From: Actinomadura macra NBRC 14102
Lineage (GTDB): Bacteria; Actinomycetota; Actinomycetes; Streptosporangiales; Streptosporangiaceae
DNA: 64,000 bases
Reading direction: 5' to 3'
Assembly (NCBI RefSeq): GCF_001552215.1
Contig: NZ_BCQT01000023.1
Location: 124,001 to 188,000, forward strand
In this document: positions 1 through 8,489 of the stretch, piece by piece
Position numbering within the stretch: position 1 is the first letter of the stretch
Layout of the letters: every line of letters starts with the position of its first letter
Position numbers and translations under genes: made by a program
The notes under the pieces: model-generated
Databases searched by the model: none
Seen by the model: the letters and a program-made list of their open reading frames with translations, nothing else
What the model was told of the DNA's origin: nothing

Positions 1-614
1 ACCTGTCCGAGGTCGGCATCGTCGGGCTGCCCGACCCGAGCGGCCTGTTCCTCACCCGCCGGGACGAACCCGTCCCCGGGACGTGCGTGACCGTCACGCT
101 GGAGGGGCGCCGTCCCCTCGTCGCCGAGGTGCAGTCGCTCGTCGCCAAGTCGCACCTGCCCGCGCCGCGCCGCGCGACCTCCGGCCTGGACACCTCCCGC
201 GTCGCGATGGTCCTCGCCGTCCTCGCCCAGCGCTGCAAGATATCGATGCACGAGCAGGACGTGTACGTCTCCACGGTCGGCGGCGTCCGGCTGACCGAGA
301 CCTCCGTCGACCTCGCGCTCGCGCTGGCCGTCGCCGGGTCCACCGTCGAGCAGGCCCTGTCCAACAGCCTCATCGCGCTCGGGGAGGTCGGGCTCGCGGG
401 CGAGGCGCGGATCGTCCCGGGCGTCCAGCGGCGGCTCGCCGAGGCGGCCCGGCTCGGCTTCAAGCACGCCGTCGTCCCGCGCGGCTCCCTCGAACTGGCC
501 GACGGGTCACCGCTGAAACGCGCCGACCCGCAGCTGTCCAGCTTCGAGGGTATGAAGGTGATGGAGGTCGACAGCGTCCAGCAGGCGCTCCAAGTCGCCT
601 TTACCGCGCCGTAA
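1..614 (+). CDS. radA: DNA repair protein RadA, C-terminal part (5' end cut by window)
   Basis: The reading frame is open from base 3 and ends with TAA at 612-614, giving about 203 residues. These correspond to the C-terminal Lon-protease-like domain of RadA (Sms), a RecA-like branch-migration ATPase acting in recombination. Visible family features are the run LSEVGIVGLPDPSGLF at the edge, the stretch CKISMHEQDVYVSTVGG, and SLIALGEVGLAGEARIVPG, typical of the Lon-like fold without a protease dyad. The zinc finger and Walker motifs must lie upstream of the window. The next gene is disA, 113 bases downstream on the same strand, which is the usual radA-disA order in actinobacteria. Identification is confident; only the partial length limits it. 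Confidence 0.9.
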   Translation, partial: LSEVGIVGLPDPSGLFLTRRDEPVPGTCVTVTLEGRRPLVAEVQSLVAKSHLPAPRRATSGLDTSRVAMVLAVLAQRCKISMHEQDVYVSTVGGVRLTETSVDLALALAVAGSTVEQALSNSLIALGEVGLAGEARIVPGVQRRLAEAARLGFKHAVVPRGSLELADGSPLKRADPQLSSFEGMKVMEVDSVQQALQVAFTAP

Positions 615-727
615 CGTTCGTAGCGTCAGAGTATTACGCCACACGTCAGGCGGTTGCGACCAGCGGAGGAACCAGCTCGCGGCCCTCCTCGGTAAACTGA
701 CGCCGTCCAGCGACCTCCGGGGGCCAG

Positions 728-1810
728 GTGCCATCACACGACAAGGGTCATGACGAACGACGCCGCGCCACACTCGCCGCGGTTGCCCCGGGCACCCAGA
801 TCCGTGACGGACTGGAACGAATCCTCAGGGGCCACACCGGCGGACTGATCGTGCTCGGCTACGACAAACCGGTCGAGGAACTGTGCACCGGCGGCTTCGA
901 ACTCGACGTCGAGTTCTCCGCGACCCGGCTGCGCGAACTCGCCAAGATGGACGGCGCCATCGTCCTCGACAGCAGCCACAGCCGCATCGTGCGCGCCGCC
1001 GTCCACCTCGTACCGGACTCCTCACTCCCCACGGAGGAGTCCGGAACCCGCCACCGCACCGCCGAGCGCGTCGCCCGCCAGACCGGCTACCCGGTCATCT
1101 CGGTGAGCCAGTCGATGCACATCATCGCGCTGTACCTCGACGGCACCCGCTACGTCCTCGAAGACTCCGCGGCGATCCTGTCCAAGGCCAACCAGGCGCT
1201 CGCCACACTGGAGCGCTATAAGCTCCGGCTCGACGAGGTCTCCGGCACCCTTTCCGCACTGGAGATCGAAGACCTGGTGACCGTCCGCGACGTCAGCGCC
1301 GTCGTCCAGCGTCTGGAGATGGTGCGCCGCATCGCCGACGAGATCGAGGGCTACGTCGTCGAGCTCGGCACCGACGGCCGCCTGCTGTCCCTCCAGCTCG
1401 ACGAACTGGTCTCCGGCGTCGACGTGGACCGGGAGCTGATCGTCCGCGACTACCCGTCCGCCGACACCCGCGCCCGCGGCGTGAACGCCATCCTCTCGGC
1501 GCTGGACGTCCTGTCAGCCAACGAACTGCTCGACCTGTCCACCGTCGCCGAGGTCATGGGCTTCGCCGGGCCGGACGCCCTCGACCTGCCCGTCAGCCCC
1601 AAGGGCTTCCGCCTCCTGGCCAAGGTCCCCCGCCTCCCGAGCATGGTCGTCGAACGCCTCGTCGAGCACTTCGGCGGCCTCCAGAAACTCCTCGCCGCCA
1701 GCATCGACGACCTCCAAGCCGTCGGCGGCGTAGGCGAATCCCGCGCCCGCAGCGTCCGCGAGGGCCTCTCCCGCCTAGCCGAATCCTCCATCCTCGAACG
1801 CTACGTCTAG
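728..1810 (+). CDS. disA: DNA integrity scanning diadenylate cyclase DisA
   Basis: This 360-residue protein (GTG start) condenses two ATP into cyclic di-AMP and scans DNA for branched structures. The N-terminal DAC domain carries both signature motifs, DGA at residues 75-77 and RHRTAE at 108-113. A helical linker follows, and the C-terminus has a helix-hairpin-helix DNA-binding domain (FGGLQKLLAASIDDLQAVGGVG). The length matches the family. It follows radA, as in many actinobacteria, linking repair to second-messenger synthesis. A c-di-AMP riboswitch lies about 14 kb downstream (15890-16075) in front of an NlpC/P60 hydrolase, so both producer and sensor are in the window. No specific operator was recognised upstream. 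Confidence 0.95.
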   Translation: MPSHDKGHDERRRATLAAVAPGTQIRDGLERILRGHTGGLIVLGYDKPVEELCTGGFELDVEFSATRLRELAKMDGAIVLDSSHSRIVRAAVHLVPDSSLPTEESGTRHRTAERVARQTGYPVISVSQSMHIIALYLDGTRYVLEDSAAILSKANQALATLERYKLRLDEVSGTLSALEIEDLVTVRDVSAVVQRLEMVRRIADEIEGYVVELGTDGRLLSLQLDELVSGVDVDRELIVRDYPSADTRARGVNAILSALDVLSANELLDLSTVAEVMGFAGPDALDLPVSPKGFRLLAKVPRLPSMVVERLVEHFGGLQKLLAASIDDLQAVGGVGESRARSVREGLSRLAESSILERYV

Positions 1811-1820
1811 CTGTGTTTTC

Positions 1821-1860
1821 CTGGGGGGGGCGACCCCCAGACCCCCGGCTGCGGGCTCGC
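1821..1860. repeat. Dispersed GC-rich repeat, copy 1
   Basis: Just after the disA stop, the sequence GGGGGGCGACCCCCAGACCC, continuing through CCGGCTGCG and GCTCGCCAC, recurs inverted at about 6650-6691. It can fold because of its G-run and C-run (GGGGG..CCCCC). It is non-coding and sits between genes both times. It could be a terminator-like or REP-like element; function unknown. Confidence 0.6.
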
Positions 1861-1960
1861 CACCTCCTCACTCGCTGGCGCTCGTCCGAGGGCGCGGCGC
1901 GCCGGGCATGCCCGCTGCGCTCGCAGAGCTCGCTCCGCGTGCCTGTCCCGTAACCGCAGG

Positions 1961-2060
1961 CTGAGGCTCAACCCTGCCGGGGTGCGGTTCAAGCCGTCGA
2001 CTGAGGCTCAACCCTCCCGGGTGCGGTTCAGGCCGGTGGCTGAGGCTTCACCTGCCGGGG
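1961..2060. repeat. Imperfect 40-bp tandem repeat between disA and a convergent gene
   Basis: Two copies (1961-2000 and 2001-2039) begin CTGAGGCTCAACCCT, pass through CCGGG and TGCGGTTCA, and are followed by a partial third copy from 2040 (CTGAGGCTTCACCTGCCGGG). The array fills the convergent intergenic region between disA and the membrane-anchored protein on the other strand. The rest of 1811-2104 shows no gene. Confidence 0.7.
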
Positions 2061-2104
2061 GGTCTACCGCTTAGGGCTGGGCGGGGCTGGGCTGGGCGGC
2101 TAGT

Positions 2105-2710
2105 TCAGCGGAGGTGGAAGACCTGCTTCTTGGCGCCCTTGACGCTCACGATGTAGGTGCCGGGACGGACTGGGCCGCCGTCGCCCTTGCAGCCGCGCCT
2201 GCGGTTCCAGCCGACGCCGTCGACATAAGGGATACCGCGCCGCAGCGTGCGGCGGGCCTGGTCGCCGCCGCGGCACTGCGCCGATGACCAGATCCGATCA
2301 GGGCCCGAGGTGACGCGGACGTCCAATGACCCGGCGGTCCAGGTGCAGTCGCTCTTGCCCGCGTTGACCACCGAGACGTGGAATCGCGGCTCCTGCTGTC
2401 CGGCGTAGGTGTCGCGGGAGGTGGCCAGGCTGACGACCAGGTTCTTCGCCTCGCAGGGTCCGCCGTCCTCGACGGGGTCGGGCGACGGGGTGACCGTCCT
2501 GGTGACGGTGACGGTCGGCATCGCGGTCGGCGGTGGGCGGTTCTCCACCGCGCCCGCGTCCCGGACCCGCCCCCTCTCGCCTCCGCCGCCCGTGCAAGCC
2601 CAGGCCAGGACGGCGACCACGACGAGGGCACCGGCCAGGGCGACGGCCCGGCGCCGCCAATACCGATCCAGCCCAGAGCCACCCGAGCCACGTCCGGTAT
2701 CCGCCCCCAT
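2105..2710 (-). CDS. Membrane-anchored hypothetical protein with proline/threonine-rich linker
   Basis: About 201 residues. A short basic N-terminus is followed by one hydrophobic segment (AVALAGALVVVAVLAWAC), then a Gly/Arg and Pro/Thr-rich linker (PTVTVTRTVTPSPDP). An extracytoplasmic domain follows, with four cysteines probably forming disulfides (PCEAKNLVV, SDCTWTAG, SAQCRGGD, RRGCKGD). The layout resembles secreted DUF4232-type beta-sandwich proteins of actinomycetes, but I cannot name a family firmly. Cys at the end of the hydrophobic run does not fit a good lipobox (LAWAC). The start is uncertain: ATG at 2710 is used, and ATG at 2725 is in frame five codons upstream. It is divergent from mutY with about 70 bases between the starts. 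Confidence 0.65.
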   Translation of the reverse strand: MGADTGRGSGGSGLDRYWRRRAVALAGALVVVAVLAWACTGGGGERGRVRDAGAVENRPPPTAMPTVTVTRTVTPSPDPVEDGGPCEAKNLVVSLATSRDTYAGQQEPRFHVSVVNAGKSDCTWTAGSLDVRVTSGPDRIWSSAQCRGGDQARRTLRRGIPYVDGVGWNRRRGCKGDGGPVRPGTYIVSVKGAKKQVFHLR

Positions 2711-2779
2711 ACGGTCAGTATGCATTCGGCGAACCCGCACATAGCCGCGACCCGCCGCGTGCCACAATGGCGATCCGCC

Positions 2780-3652
2780 ATGAACCTCACTTACACAGAC
2801 CCGATCCTCGACTGGTACGAGACGAACGCACGGGACCTCCCGTGGCGCGCCCCCGATGCCACCCCCTGGGGCATTCTCGTCAGCGAGATCATGCTCCAGC
2901 AGACGCCCGTGGTCCGTGTCCTGCCCGTTTGGCACGCCTGGATGGAACGCTGGCCAACGCCGTCCGCACTGGCCGCCGAACCGTCCGGTGAGGCCGTCCG
3001 TGCGTGGGGGCGGCTCGGTTACCCGCGCCGCGCGCTGCGGCTGCACGAGAGCGCCCGCGCGATCACCGAGCGGCACGGCGGCCAGGTCCCGTCCGCACAC
3101 GAGGATCTTCTGGCTCTGCCCGGAATCGGCGCCTACACGGCCGCCGCGGTGGCCAGTTTCGCTTTTCGGCAGCGTCACGCGGTGCTGGACACCAACGTCC
3201 GGCGTGTCCTCGCCCGCCTGCTCACCGGCGATGAGTACCCGCCGAAGACCCAGACGAAAGCCGAGATCCGGCTCGCCGAGTCCCTCCTGCCCCTCGACCC
3301 GCCGACCGCCGCGCGCTGGGCCGTCGCCGTCATGGAACTCGGCGCCCTCGTCTGCACCGCCCGCACGCCCCGCTGCGTCGACTGCCCCGTCCTCGACAAG
3401 TGCGCCTGGCATGCCGACGGTCGGCCCGCCTACGACGGACCGCCCCGCCGCGGCCAAACCTACGCCGGCACTGACCGCCAGTGCAGGGGCCGCCTTCTGT
3501 CCGTCCTCCGCGAGGCCGAAGGCCCGGTGGAGAAGCCCGCGCTGGACGTCGTCTGGGCGGATCCCGTCCAACGCGAACGCGCATTGGACGCCCTCATTGC
3601 CGACGGGCTGATAGATCCTCTTCAGGACGGCCGGTACGCCCTGCCAGGCTGA
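2780..3652 (+). CDS. mutY: A/G-specific adenine DNA glycosylase MutY
   Basis: This 290-residue base-excision-repair enzyme removes adenine mispaired with 8-oxoguanine. The catalytic Glu is E36 in SEIMLQQTPV. The helix-hairpin-helix LPGIGAYTAAA leads to catalytic D137 in VLDTNVRRV. The 4Fe-4S cluster cysteines are C192, C199, C202 and C208 with the standard C-x6-C-x2-C-x5-C spacing. It lacks the C-terminal NUDIX-like 8-oxoG recognition domain of E. coli MutY and ends in a short winged-helix-like tail, as seen in many actinobacterial forms. ATG at 2780 gives the standard N-terminus; the upstream open frame is the shadow of the divergent gene. Confidence 0.93.
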   Translation: MNLTYTDPILDWYETNARDLPWRAPDATPWGILVSEIMLQQTPVVRVLPVWHAWMERWPTPSALAAEPSGEAVRAWGRLGYPRRALRLHESARAITERHGGQVPSAHEDLLALPGIGAYTAAAVASFAFRQRHAVLDTNVRRVLARLLTGDEYPPKTQTKAEIRLAESLLPLDPPTAARWAVAVMELGALVCTARTPRCVDCPVLDKCAWHADGRPAYDGPPRRGQTYAGTDRQCRGRLLSVLREAEGPVEKPALDVVWADPVQRERALDALIADGLIDPLQDGRYALPG

Positions 3653-3832
3653 AATGAGCGCGCGGTATGGCCATGACCGCCACACCTATGCCCATCGAAC
3701 CGCTGAAACGCTCGGGGAAGTCGGCCGACGATCCCTGCTTTCTGCCGTGCCGACGAGCACCTCAAGCCGGGCGGGTGTTTTCTGACCAACACCGGCTTGA
3801 GGACGCTCGTCCGGCGACCAGCGTGATGCCGG

Positions 3833-5248
3833 TCAGCGGCGACGCTTTTCGTAGGTGTCCAGGAGACGGCCCAGCTTCCCGAACTTCTCGGTGTAGGTGT
3901 ACGGGTAGATGCCGGGCGGGGTGGCGGGACGCGACGCGTCGATGTACTGCGTGCCCAGGTTCGAGAAGACGACGATGACGTAACTGCGGCCGCCCTTGCC
4001 CGGCAGGGCCCGGACGATACCCGCATCGGCGGCCGTGTTGTTCACCCAGCCGGTCTTGTGCGCGAACGTGACTTCGGCCTTCTTGTTGCACGGACGGACG
4101 TCACGACCGAACTTGTTCCCATCGACGGTCACCGTTCCGTCCGTCCCGATCCAGCGGGCCGGGGCGGCGTTCGGGATACCGGCCGCGGGGTATTTACCGC
4201 CGCACCGGTTTGTGGACGACAACATGTCGTTGAAGCCCTGCTGGGCGAGTTCGGAACGGAAGAACTTGCGGGACGCGGTGCTCAGCACCCCGCTCGTTAC
4301 CGGCTTGCCGTCAGGTGCCGTCCACACGCGACCGGGGGCGCCATTGACAAGGGTCAGGAGCTTGGCCGTATCGAGCGAACTCATGGTGATGGAGTTGGAC
4401 CAGCGCCCGCCGTTGACCGGGTTGGTGCCCTTGAGCTGGAGAGTCTCCAGACCGAGGTCCTGAAAGGTCTTGTTCAGCGGATCGATCGCCTGGTTGTCAT
4501 GCAGCATCTTGATCAGTGCACAGGACGCCGCATTGGACGAGTAGGTAAGGGACGCGTCCATGTACTGGCGGATGGTCCTGCTGCTGGCACCGCCGCAGAG
4601 GGAACTGATCTGAGTGGGGTTGTAGGCGTAGGTGTCGTCCAGCTTGACCTTGCCCTGGTCGACCAGCCGGAGAACCCCGAAATTGACCATAAGCTTCAGC
4701 ACGGATGCCGGATAGTCGAGCATGTGGTCGATGGGCGCGTTCTCCCTCCCCGGAACCACGTCGAGGGTGCCCTGCCCCTTGTTCTTGTACCAGCCCGCGT
4801 CATCCCACTGACGCCAGCGGACACTCTTGGTGGAAAGGTTCCGGTCGACCGGGACGACGACGCCGTCCTTGTAGAGCGGGCTCATCAGGACGGTGCCGGA
4901 CGAGACGGGCCGTCCACGCTTGTCCAATTCGATGATGGTCGCGTCCATCTGCGGCTGCTGCACGATCGGCTTTGGGTCCGCCGCGGCGAACGCACGCGCC
5001 CGGGGATTGGCTTCCTTGTCCACAGGGTTCTGCATGGAACGAACTTGCGCGGAGCTGGGAGGCGCCGTGTCGAGGACCTCCTGAAACTTCACTGCGTTCA
5101 TCGCCTGTCGCAGTTGCTGCGCCACTTTGCTCGCCTGCTTCACGTCCGCGACCCGTGTCGTATCGACCGTGGCCTGCCCCGTTGAACAGCCCGCCAGAGC
5201 CGCCGCCGTCACGATTCCCGCAGTGCCGTGCACCCACGTACGCCTCAC
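3833..5248 (-). CDS. Lipoprotein with class A beta-lactamase / transpeptidase-like serine hydrolase domain
   Basis: 471 residues. A signal peptide ends in the lipobox LAGC (Cys21), so the protein should be lipid-anchored outside the membrane. After about 90 residues of linker comes a penicillin-binding fold: nucleophile motif SVLK at 182-185 (within YPASVLKLMV), second motif SSN at 237-239 and KTG at 398-400 (HKTGWVNNTAAD). The best family match is the beta-lactamase2 (class A-like) serine hydrolases common in actinomycetes. Whether it hydrolyses beta-lactams or acts on peptidoglycan peptides cannot be told from sequence; the class A Glu166-type motif was not identified with certainty. It is a single gene, with 180 bases of featureless sequence separating its end from mutY. 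Confidence 0.85.
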   Translation of the reverse strand: MRRTWVHGTAGIVTAAALAGCSTGQATVDTTRVADVKQASKVAQQLRQAMNAVKFQEVLDTAPPSSAQVRSMQNPVDKEANPRARAFAAADPKPIVQQPQMDATIIELDKRGRPVSSGTVLMSPLYKDGVVVPVDRNLSTKSVRWRQWDDAGWYKNKGQGTLDVVPGRENAPIDHMLDYPASVLKLMVNFGVLRLVDQGKVKLDDTYAYNPTQISSLCGGASSRTIRQYMDASLTYSSNAASCALIKMLHDNQAIDPLNKTFQDLGLETLQLKGTNPVNGGRWSNSITMSSLDTAKLLTLVNGAPGRVWTAPDGKPVTSGVLSTASRKFFRSELAQQGFNDMLSSTNRCGGKYPAAGIPNAAPARWIGTDGTVTVDGNKFGRDVRPCNKKAEVTFAHKTGWVNNTAADAGIVRALPGKGGRSYVIVVFSNLGTQYIDASRPATPPGIYPYTYTEKFGKLGRLLDTYEKRRR

Positions 5249-5343
5249 TGATGTCCCCCTTTTTTCGGCGCAAGTTCGTGATCATAGGGGGACGATGAGA
5301 CGGTCCGCTGGAGATCCACCGCGTCAAGTGGCTGACCTGCGCC

Positions 5344-6480
5344 TCAAGCGGGCGCGCAGGGAATCTCGATTCCGGACCTTTGCGCCTGGAGTTCGGAGCG
5401 GACGAGTTCCAGCAGCCGTCCGATCCAGTTACGACCTCGCTCGCCCCATACGGCCCAATAGTCGGAATCGGCGCCGGTGTAACCGATCGGAGCGTCACCG
5501 GTACTGAGCAGGATCTCGGCCAGTTCGGGATGCTGAGCGAACTTCGCGCGAAGAAGGCCCGCCATCACGGCCGTCCGCGCCTGCGACCAGTTCCCGACCC
5601 GTAACGTCCCCTCCGCGAGCGTTTGAGCCTCATGGGGATGCTCAGCCGCCCGGATCCGCTCCCGTGCCTCCGGATCGGCCGTGGACAGCGCCCAGTAGGC
5701 GTGCGTCACCGTCGGGTAGATCACGGAACCGACTTCGATCGGGGACGGGAACTCGTTCTGAAGCACCGCGATCCCCACGTCTTCTGGCCAGCCCCTGGGG
5801 AACACCAGTCCACCCAGATGAACCGTCCCGGCGGGGGGTTCTTCGGGGTCGTCCGCAGGCCGTTTGTTCTCGTACTTCACACGGACACGGTCCCGGTCGA
5901 CGAAGTACTGGAACGCCCACTCACGTAGGCGTTCGGTGACCGTGTCGTCTTGCTCCTGGAACCAGCCGCCTATCGGCCGCTCTCCGATGTCGGTGGCCAG
6001 GACGACCAGCGGACGGTCCTTGGCGTCCATGTCCCCTAGCGCGTAGTGCCGCTTGTGCGACGGGATCGCTAGATAAGCCTCACGCAGAGCGCGGCGGTCT
6101 TCCTCCTCGCGCGTCTCCAGGTAGCGGTCAAGTTTCGCCAGGCACCGTCCCGTGGAGTCCGGACGGCCGTTCAGCCGCTCGATGTCGTCGGCGACCTCGG
6201 CCAACAGCATCTCGGCCGTGAGACCGAAGCGCGCATCGACGGCCTTCCAGCGGCCCAGCTCGAACGCGCTGATCTCCCCGCCCTCGGGTACGTCCGTCAC
6301 GACCCAGCCGCTGTCCAGCTTCTTGCGCAGCCCGTCCAGGTCAACCCACTCCCAGCAGTGGATCGCCCCGTCCGCGAAGATCAGCAGGTTCGTCAGGTGA
6401 TACGAGAAGTTGTGGATGAACACCGGGCGCGCGACACCGTCGATGCGCCGCCCATCGGCGACGCGGTAGACACGGTTCAT
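5344..6480 (-). CDS. NADAR-domain protein with an unrecognised N-terminal domain
   Basis: 378 residues. The C-terminal 150 or so form a NADAR domain (YbiA-like fold): PIEVGSVIYPTVTHAYWA, the AQTLAEG stretch, W.QARTAVMAGLLRAKF, HPELAEILLSTGDAPIGY and DSDYWAVWG, ending with NWIGRLLELVR. NADAR proteins are N-glycosidases acting on riboflavin intermediates or on ADP-ribosylated nucleobases. The first 200 residues (FIHNFSYHLTNLLIFADGAIHCWEWVDL is the core region) match no domain I can name. ATG at 6480 is preferred over the TTG 13 codons upstream. It is divergent from the adenosine-deaminase-like gene, with a dispersed repeat between. No DarT-like ADP-ribosyltransferase partner was seen nearby. 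Confidence 0.8.
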   Translation of the reverse strand: MNRVYRVADGRRIDGVARPVFIHNFSYHLTNLLIFADGAIHCWEWVDLDGLRKKLDSGWVVTDVPEGGEISAFELGRWKAVDARFGLTAEMLLAEVADDIERLNGRPDSTGRCLAKLDRYLETREEEDRRALREAYLAIPSHKRHYALGDMDAKDRPLVVLATDIGERPIGGWFQEQDDTVTERLREWAFQYFVDRDRVRVKYENKRPADDPEEPPAGTVHLGGLVFPRGWPEDVGIAVLQNEFPSPIEVGSVIYPTVTHAYWALSTADPEARERIRAAEHPHEAQTLAEGTLRVGNWSQARTAVMAGLLRAKFAQHPELAEILLSTGDAPIGYTGADSDYWAVWGERGRNWIGRLLELVRSELQAQRSGIEIPCAPA

Positions 6481-6649
6481 GGCACGAGCGTCCAGCCGTC
6501 CGGCCAGGTGGTGGCGCAATCAGGGGAGGTCATCTCGGCGTGGCTTCGGGGGGTGCTCACCGGCCGAATCATCGCACGGTTGGGGGCGGCACAGACTCGC
6601 GGAGCAAGCAGTGAACCAAGCTCTCGGCTACGAGACCAGCACGCGGAGC

Positions 6650-6691
6650 AGTGGCGAGCCGCGCAGTCGGGGGTCTGGGGGTCGCCCCCCA
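6650..6691. repeat. Dispersed GC-rich repeat, copy 2 (inverted relative to copy 1)
   Basis: Read on the minus strand, this repeats the element at 1821-1860: GGGGGGCGACCCCCAGACCC, then CCGACTGCG and GCTCGCCAC, with one or two differences. It lies in the 273-base divergent gap between the NADAR gene and the adenosine-deaminase-like gene, which otherwise shows nothing recognisable. Confidence 0.6.
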
Positions 6692-6753
6692 ATAGCACCA
6701 GCACCGCAGAAAAATGCCTCGCGGGCGATGTCACCGCCTCATAGCGTACGTCC

Positions 6754-7722
6754 GTGCGTGATCTGTTCACCTTGCCCAAGGTCCACCTGCACGTCCACCT
6801 CGAAAGCACCGTTCGGTGGGACACGCTCCGCGACATCGGGGCGGCCAACGGGGTGCGGGTGCCCGACGACATCGGTACGTTCGGTGATTTCGCCGCGTTC
6901 TTCGCGCAGAACGATCTGGTGCGTGCATGCCTGCGCCGTCCGGACGACTTCCGCCGGGTCGCCTACGAGTTCTGCCAGGACGAGGCCCGCCAGGGCACCC
7001 GCTACGCCGAGGCGTCCTTTACCGCGGCCGCGCATGGCGAACGCCTCGGTGACCTCGACATGCCGCTGACCGCCGTCCGCGAGGGCCTCGCCGCGGGGCG
7101 CGAAGCCTTCGGGACCGAGGTCCGTCTGCTTCTCGACCACTCCCGCCGCCGCTCGCTCGACCGCGCCTGGCGCACCCTTGACCTGGCGAAACGTCATGAT
7201 GACGTCGTGGCGGTCGGCCTGGCGGGCGACGAGTCCTTCCCGGCCGGCCCCTTCGCCGCGGTCTTCGCCGCCGCACGCGAGGCCGGCCTCCACATCGTCC
7301 ACCACGCGGGTGAGGGCGAGGGCGCGGTGAGCATCCGGCAGGCCCTCGACGACCGCACCGAACGTCTGGGGCACGGCATCCGCGTCCTGGACGATCCGGA
7401 CCTGGTGGCCGAGGTCCGCGACCGGAAGATCCCCCTCGAAGTCTGCCCGTCCTCCAACGTCGCCCTCGGCTTCGCCCCGTCCCTCGCCGAGCACCCCCTG
7501 CCCCGGCTCCGCGACGCCGGCCTCCTTGTCACGGTCAACACCGACATCCCCGCCCTGATCGGCACCCCCTTGGCGATCGAGTACACCCGCGTCCGAGACA
7601 CTTTCGGCTACGACGACACCGTGCTGGCCGGCCTGGCCCGCAACGCCGTGGACGCGTCCTTCGCGCCCGCGTCTACCAAGGCCCGCCTGCACGAGGAGAT
7701 CAACACCTGGCTGACGCCCTGA
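6754..7722 (+). CDS. Adenosine deaminase-like metal-dependent deaminase with altered active site
   Basis: 322 residues, GTG start, amidohydrolase (TIM-barrel) fold. The metal-binding pair is HVH (H13, H15 in LHVHLES). HHAGEGEG supplies H184 and catalytic E187, ERLGHGIRV supplies H207, CPSSNVALG is conserved, and D264 in NTDIP is the metal ligand. Two positions differ from true adenosine deaminases: the usual HLDG/HIEG is HLES, and the second Asp of NTDDP is Ile265. In mouse ADA that Asp contacts purine N7, so the substrate may not be adenosine. Family membership is clear; the substrate is unknown. Annotation pipelines would probably call it add. Confidence 0.82.
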   Translation: MRDLFTLPKVHLHVHLESTVRWDTLRDIGAANGVRVPDDIGTFGDFAAFFAQNDLVRACLRRPDDFRRVAYEFCQDEARQGTRYAEASFTAAAHGERLGDLDMPLTAVREGLAAGREAFGTEVRLLLDHSRRRSLDRAWRTLDLAKRHDDVVAVGLAGDESFPAGPFAAVFAAAREAGLHIVHHAGEGEGAVSIRQALDDRTERLGHGIRVLDDPDLVAEVRDRKIPLEVCPSSNVALGFAPSLAEHPLPRLRDAGLLVTVNTDIPALIGTPLAIEYTRVRDTFGYDDTVLAGLARNAVDASFAPASTKARLHEEINTWLTP

Positions 7723-7737
7723 CCCCGCGCCTGCGCG

Positions 7738-8400
7738 TCACCTCGGCCTGGGGGTCACGTCGATCATGTGAGCGGCGCGGATCTCGCGGAGGAAGGGGTC
7801 GGTGTCGGCCCGCCACTGCGCGGCCGTACGGACGACCGGGTGGACGGGCAGGCCGAGCCGGGCCGCCGCCTCCTGCGCGGCGTCGAACGCGACGTCAGGG
7901 CTGATCCGCCCGATGACCAGGACCTCGATGTCGACGGGTGGCACGCCCTGGATGCCCGCATAGCGCTCGGCCCAGACCCCGAAGAGATGGACCTCCTGGA
8001 CGGCGGGAAGCCGGCCGAACTCCTCCGCGACGACGGCCGCGGGGCCGAACGTCAACATGATCAACTGGGCGAGCGGTTCGTGCAGCGGGCTGGAGGTGTC
8101 GCGGGCGATCACGCGTCCCGCCAGGGTGCGTCGCAGGGTCAGGACGCCCGCGTGCGCCAGCCGCTCCGCCTCTCGCATCACGGAGCCGAGGTCGGCCCGG
8201 AGCATCACGGCCAGATCGAGCATCGTCATCTCGCGCTCCGGGCCCAGCAGCAGGCGGGCGAGCAGTTCTCCTTGCAGCCGAGACCGCAGGATCGGGAGTT
8301 GCGGTGGCGCCGGGGCCCGCACGTCCCGCAGGGAGGCCCGCGTGATCTGCTCCTTACGTCGCCGGAATTCGGCCGCCGAACCGACCACATTCGATCGCAT
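7738..8400 (-). CDS. Winged-helix DNA-binding protein with a nucleotidyltransferase-like C-terminal domain
   Basis: 220 residues. The N-terminal half contains a winged-helix (ArsR/MarR-like) region, TMLDLAVMLRADLGSVMREAERL followed by a basic wing, LRRTLAGRVIARD. The C-terminal half resembles a degenerate MNT-type nucleotidyltransferase: EVHLFGVWAERY, then PPVDIEVLVIG, where active enzymes have GSxARG and SDxD. Only D and E of the second motif are kept, so catalysis is doubtful. Similar proteins are called transcriptional regulators with an NTase domain. No cognate toxin-like gene is adjacent. The end lies 15 bases from the convergent deaminase gene. Confidence 0.65.
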   Translation of the reverse strand: MRSNVVGSAAEFRRRKEQITRASLRDVRAPAPPQLPILRSRLQGELLARLLLGPEREMTMLDLAVMLRADLGSVMREAERLAHAGVLTLRRTLAGRVIARDTSSPLHEPLAQLIMLTFGPAAVVAEEFGRLPAVQEVHLFGVWAERYAGIQGVPPVDIEVLVIGRISPDVAFDAAQEAAARLGLPVHPVVRTAAQWRADTDPFLREIRAAHMIDVTPRPR

Positions 8401-8489
8401 GTTCGAATTCTAATGTTCGCCTCTGACATTCGGCCGCCGCCCGAAAAGCGGTTGACCGTGATCAGGGCGCCCGCGTTACCGTCCCCTCC

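Noticed and set aside
2105..3685. 526-residue protein covering the whole reverse strand of mutY
   Set aside because: Only its C-terminal 200 residues look like protein; the rest is the mutY shadow.
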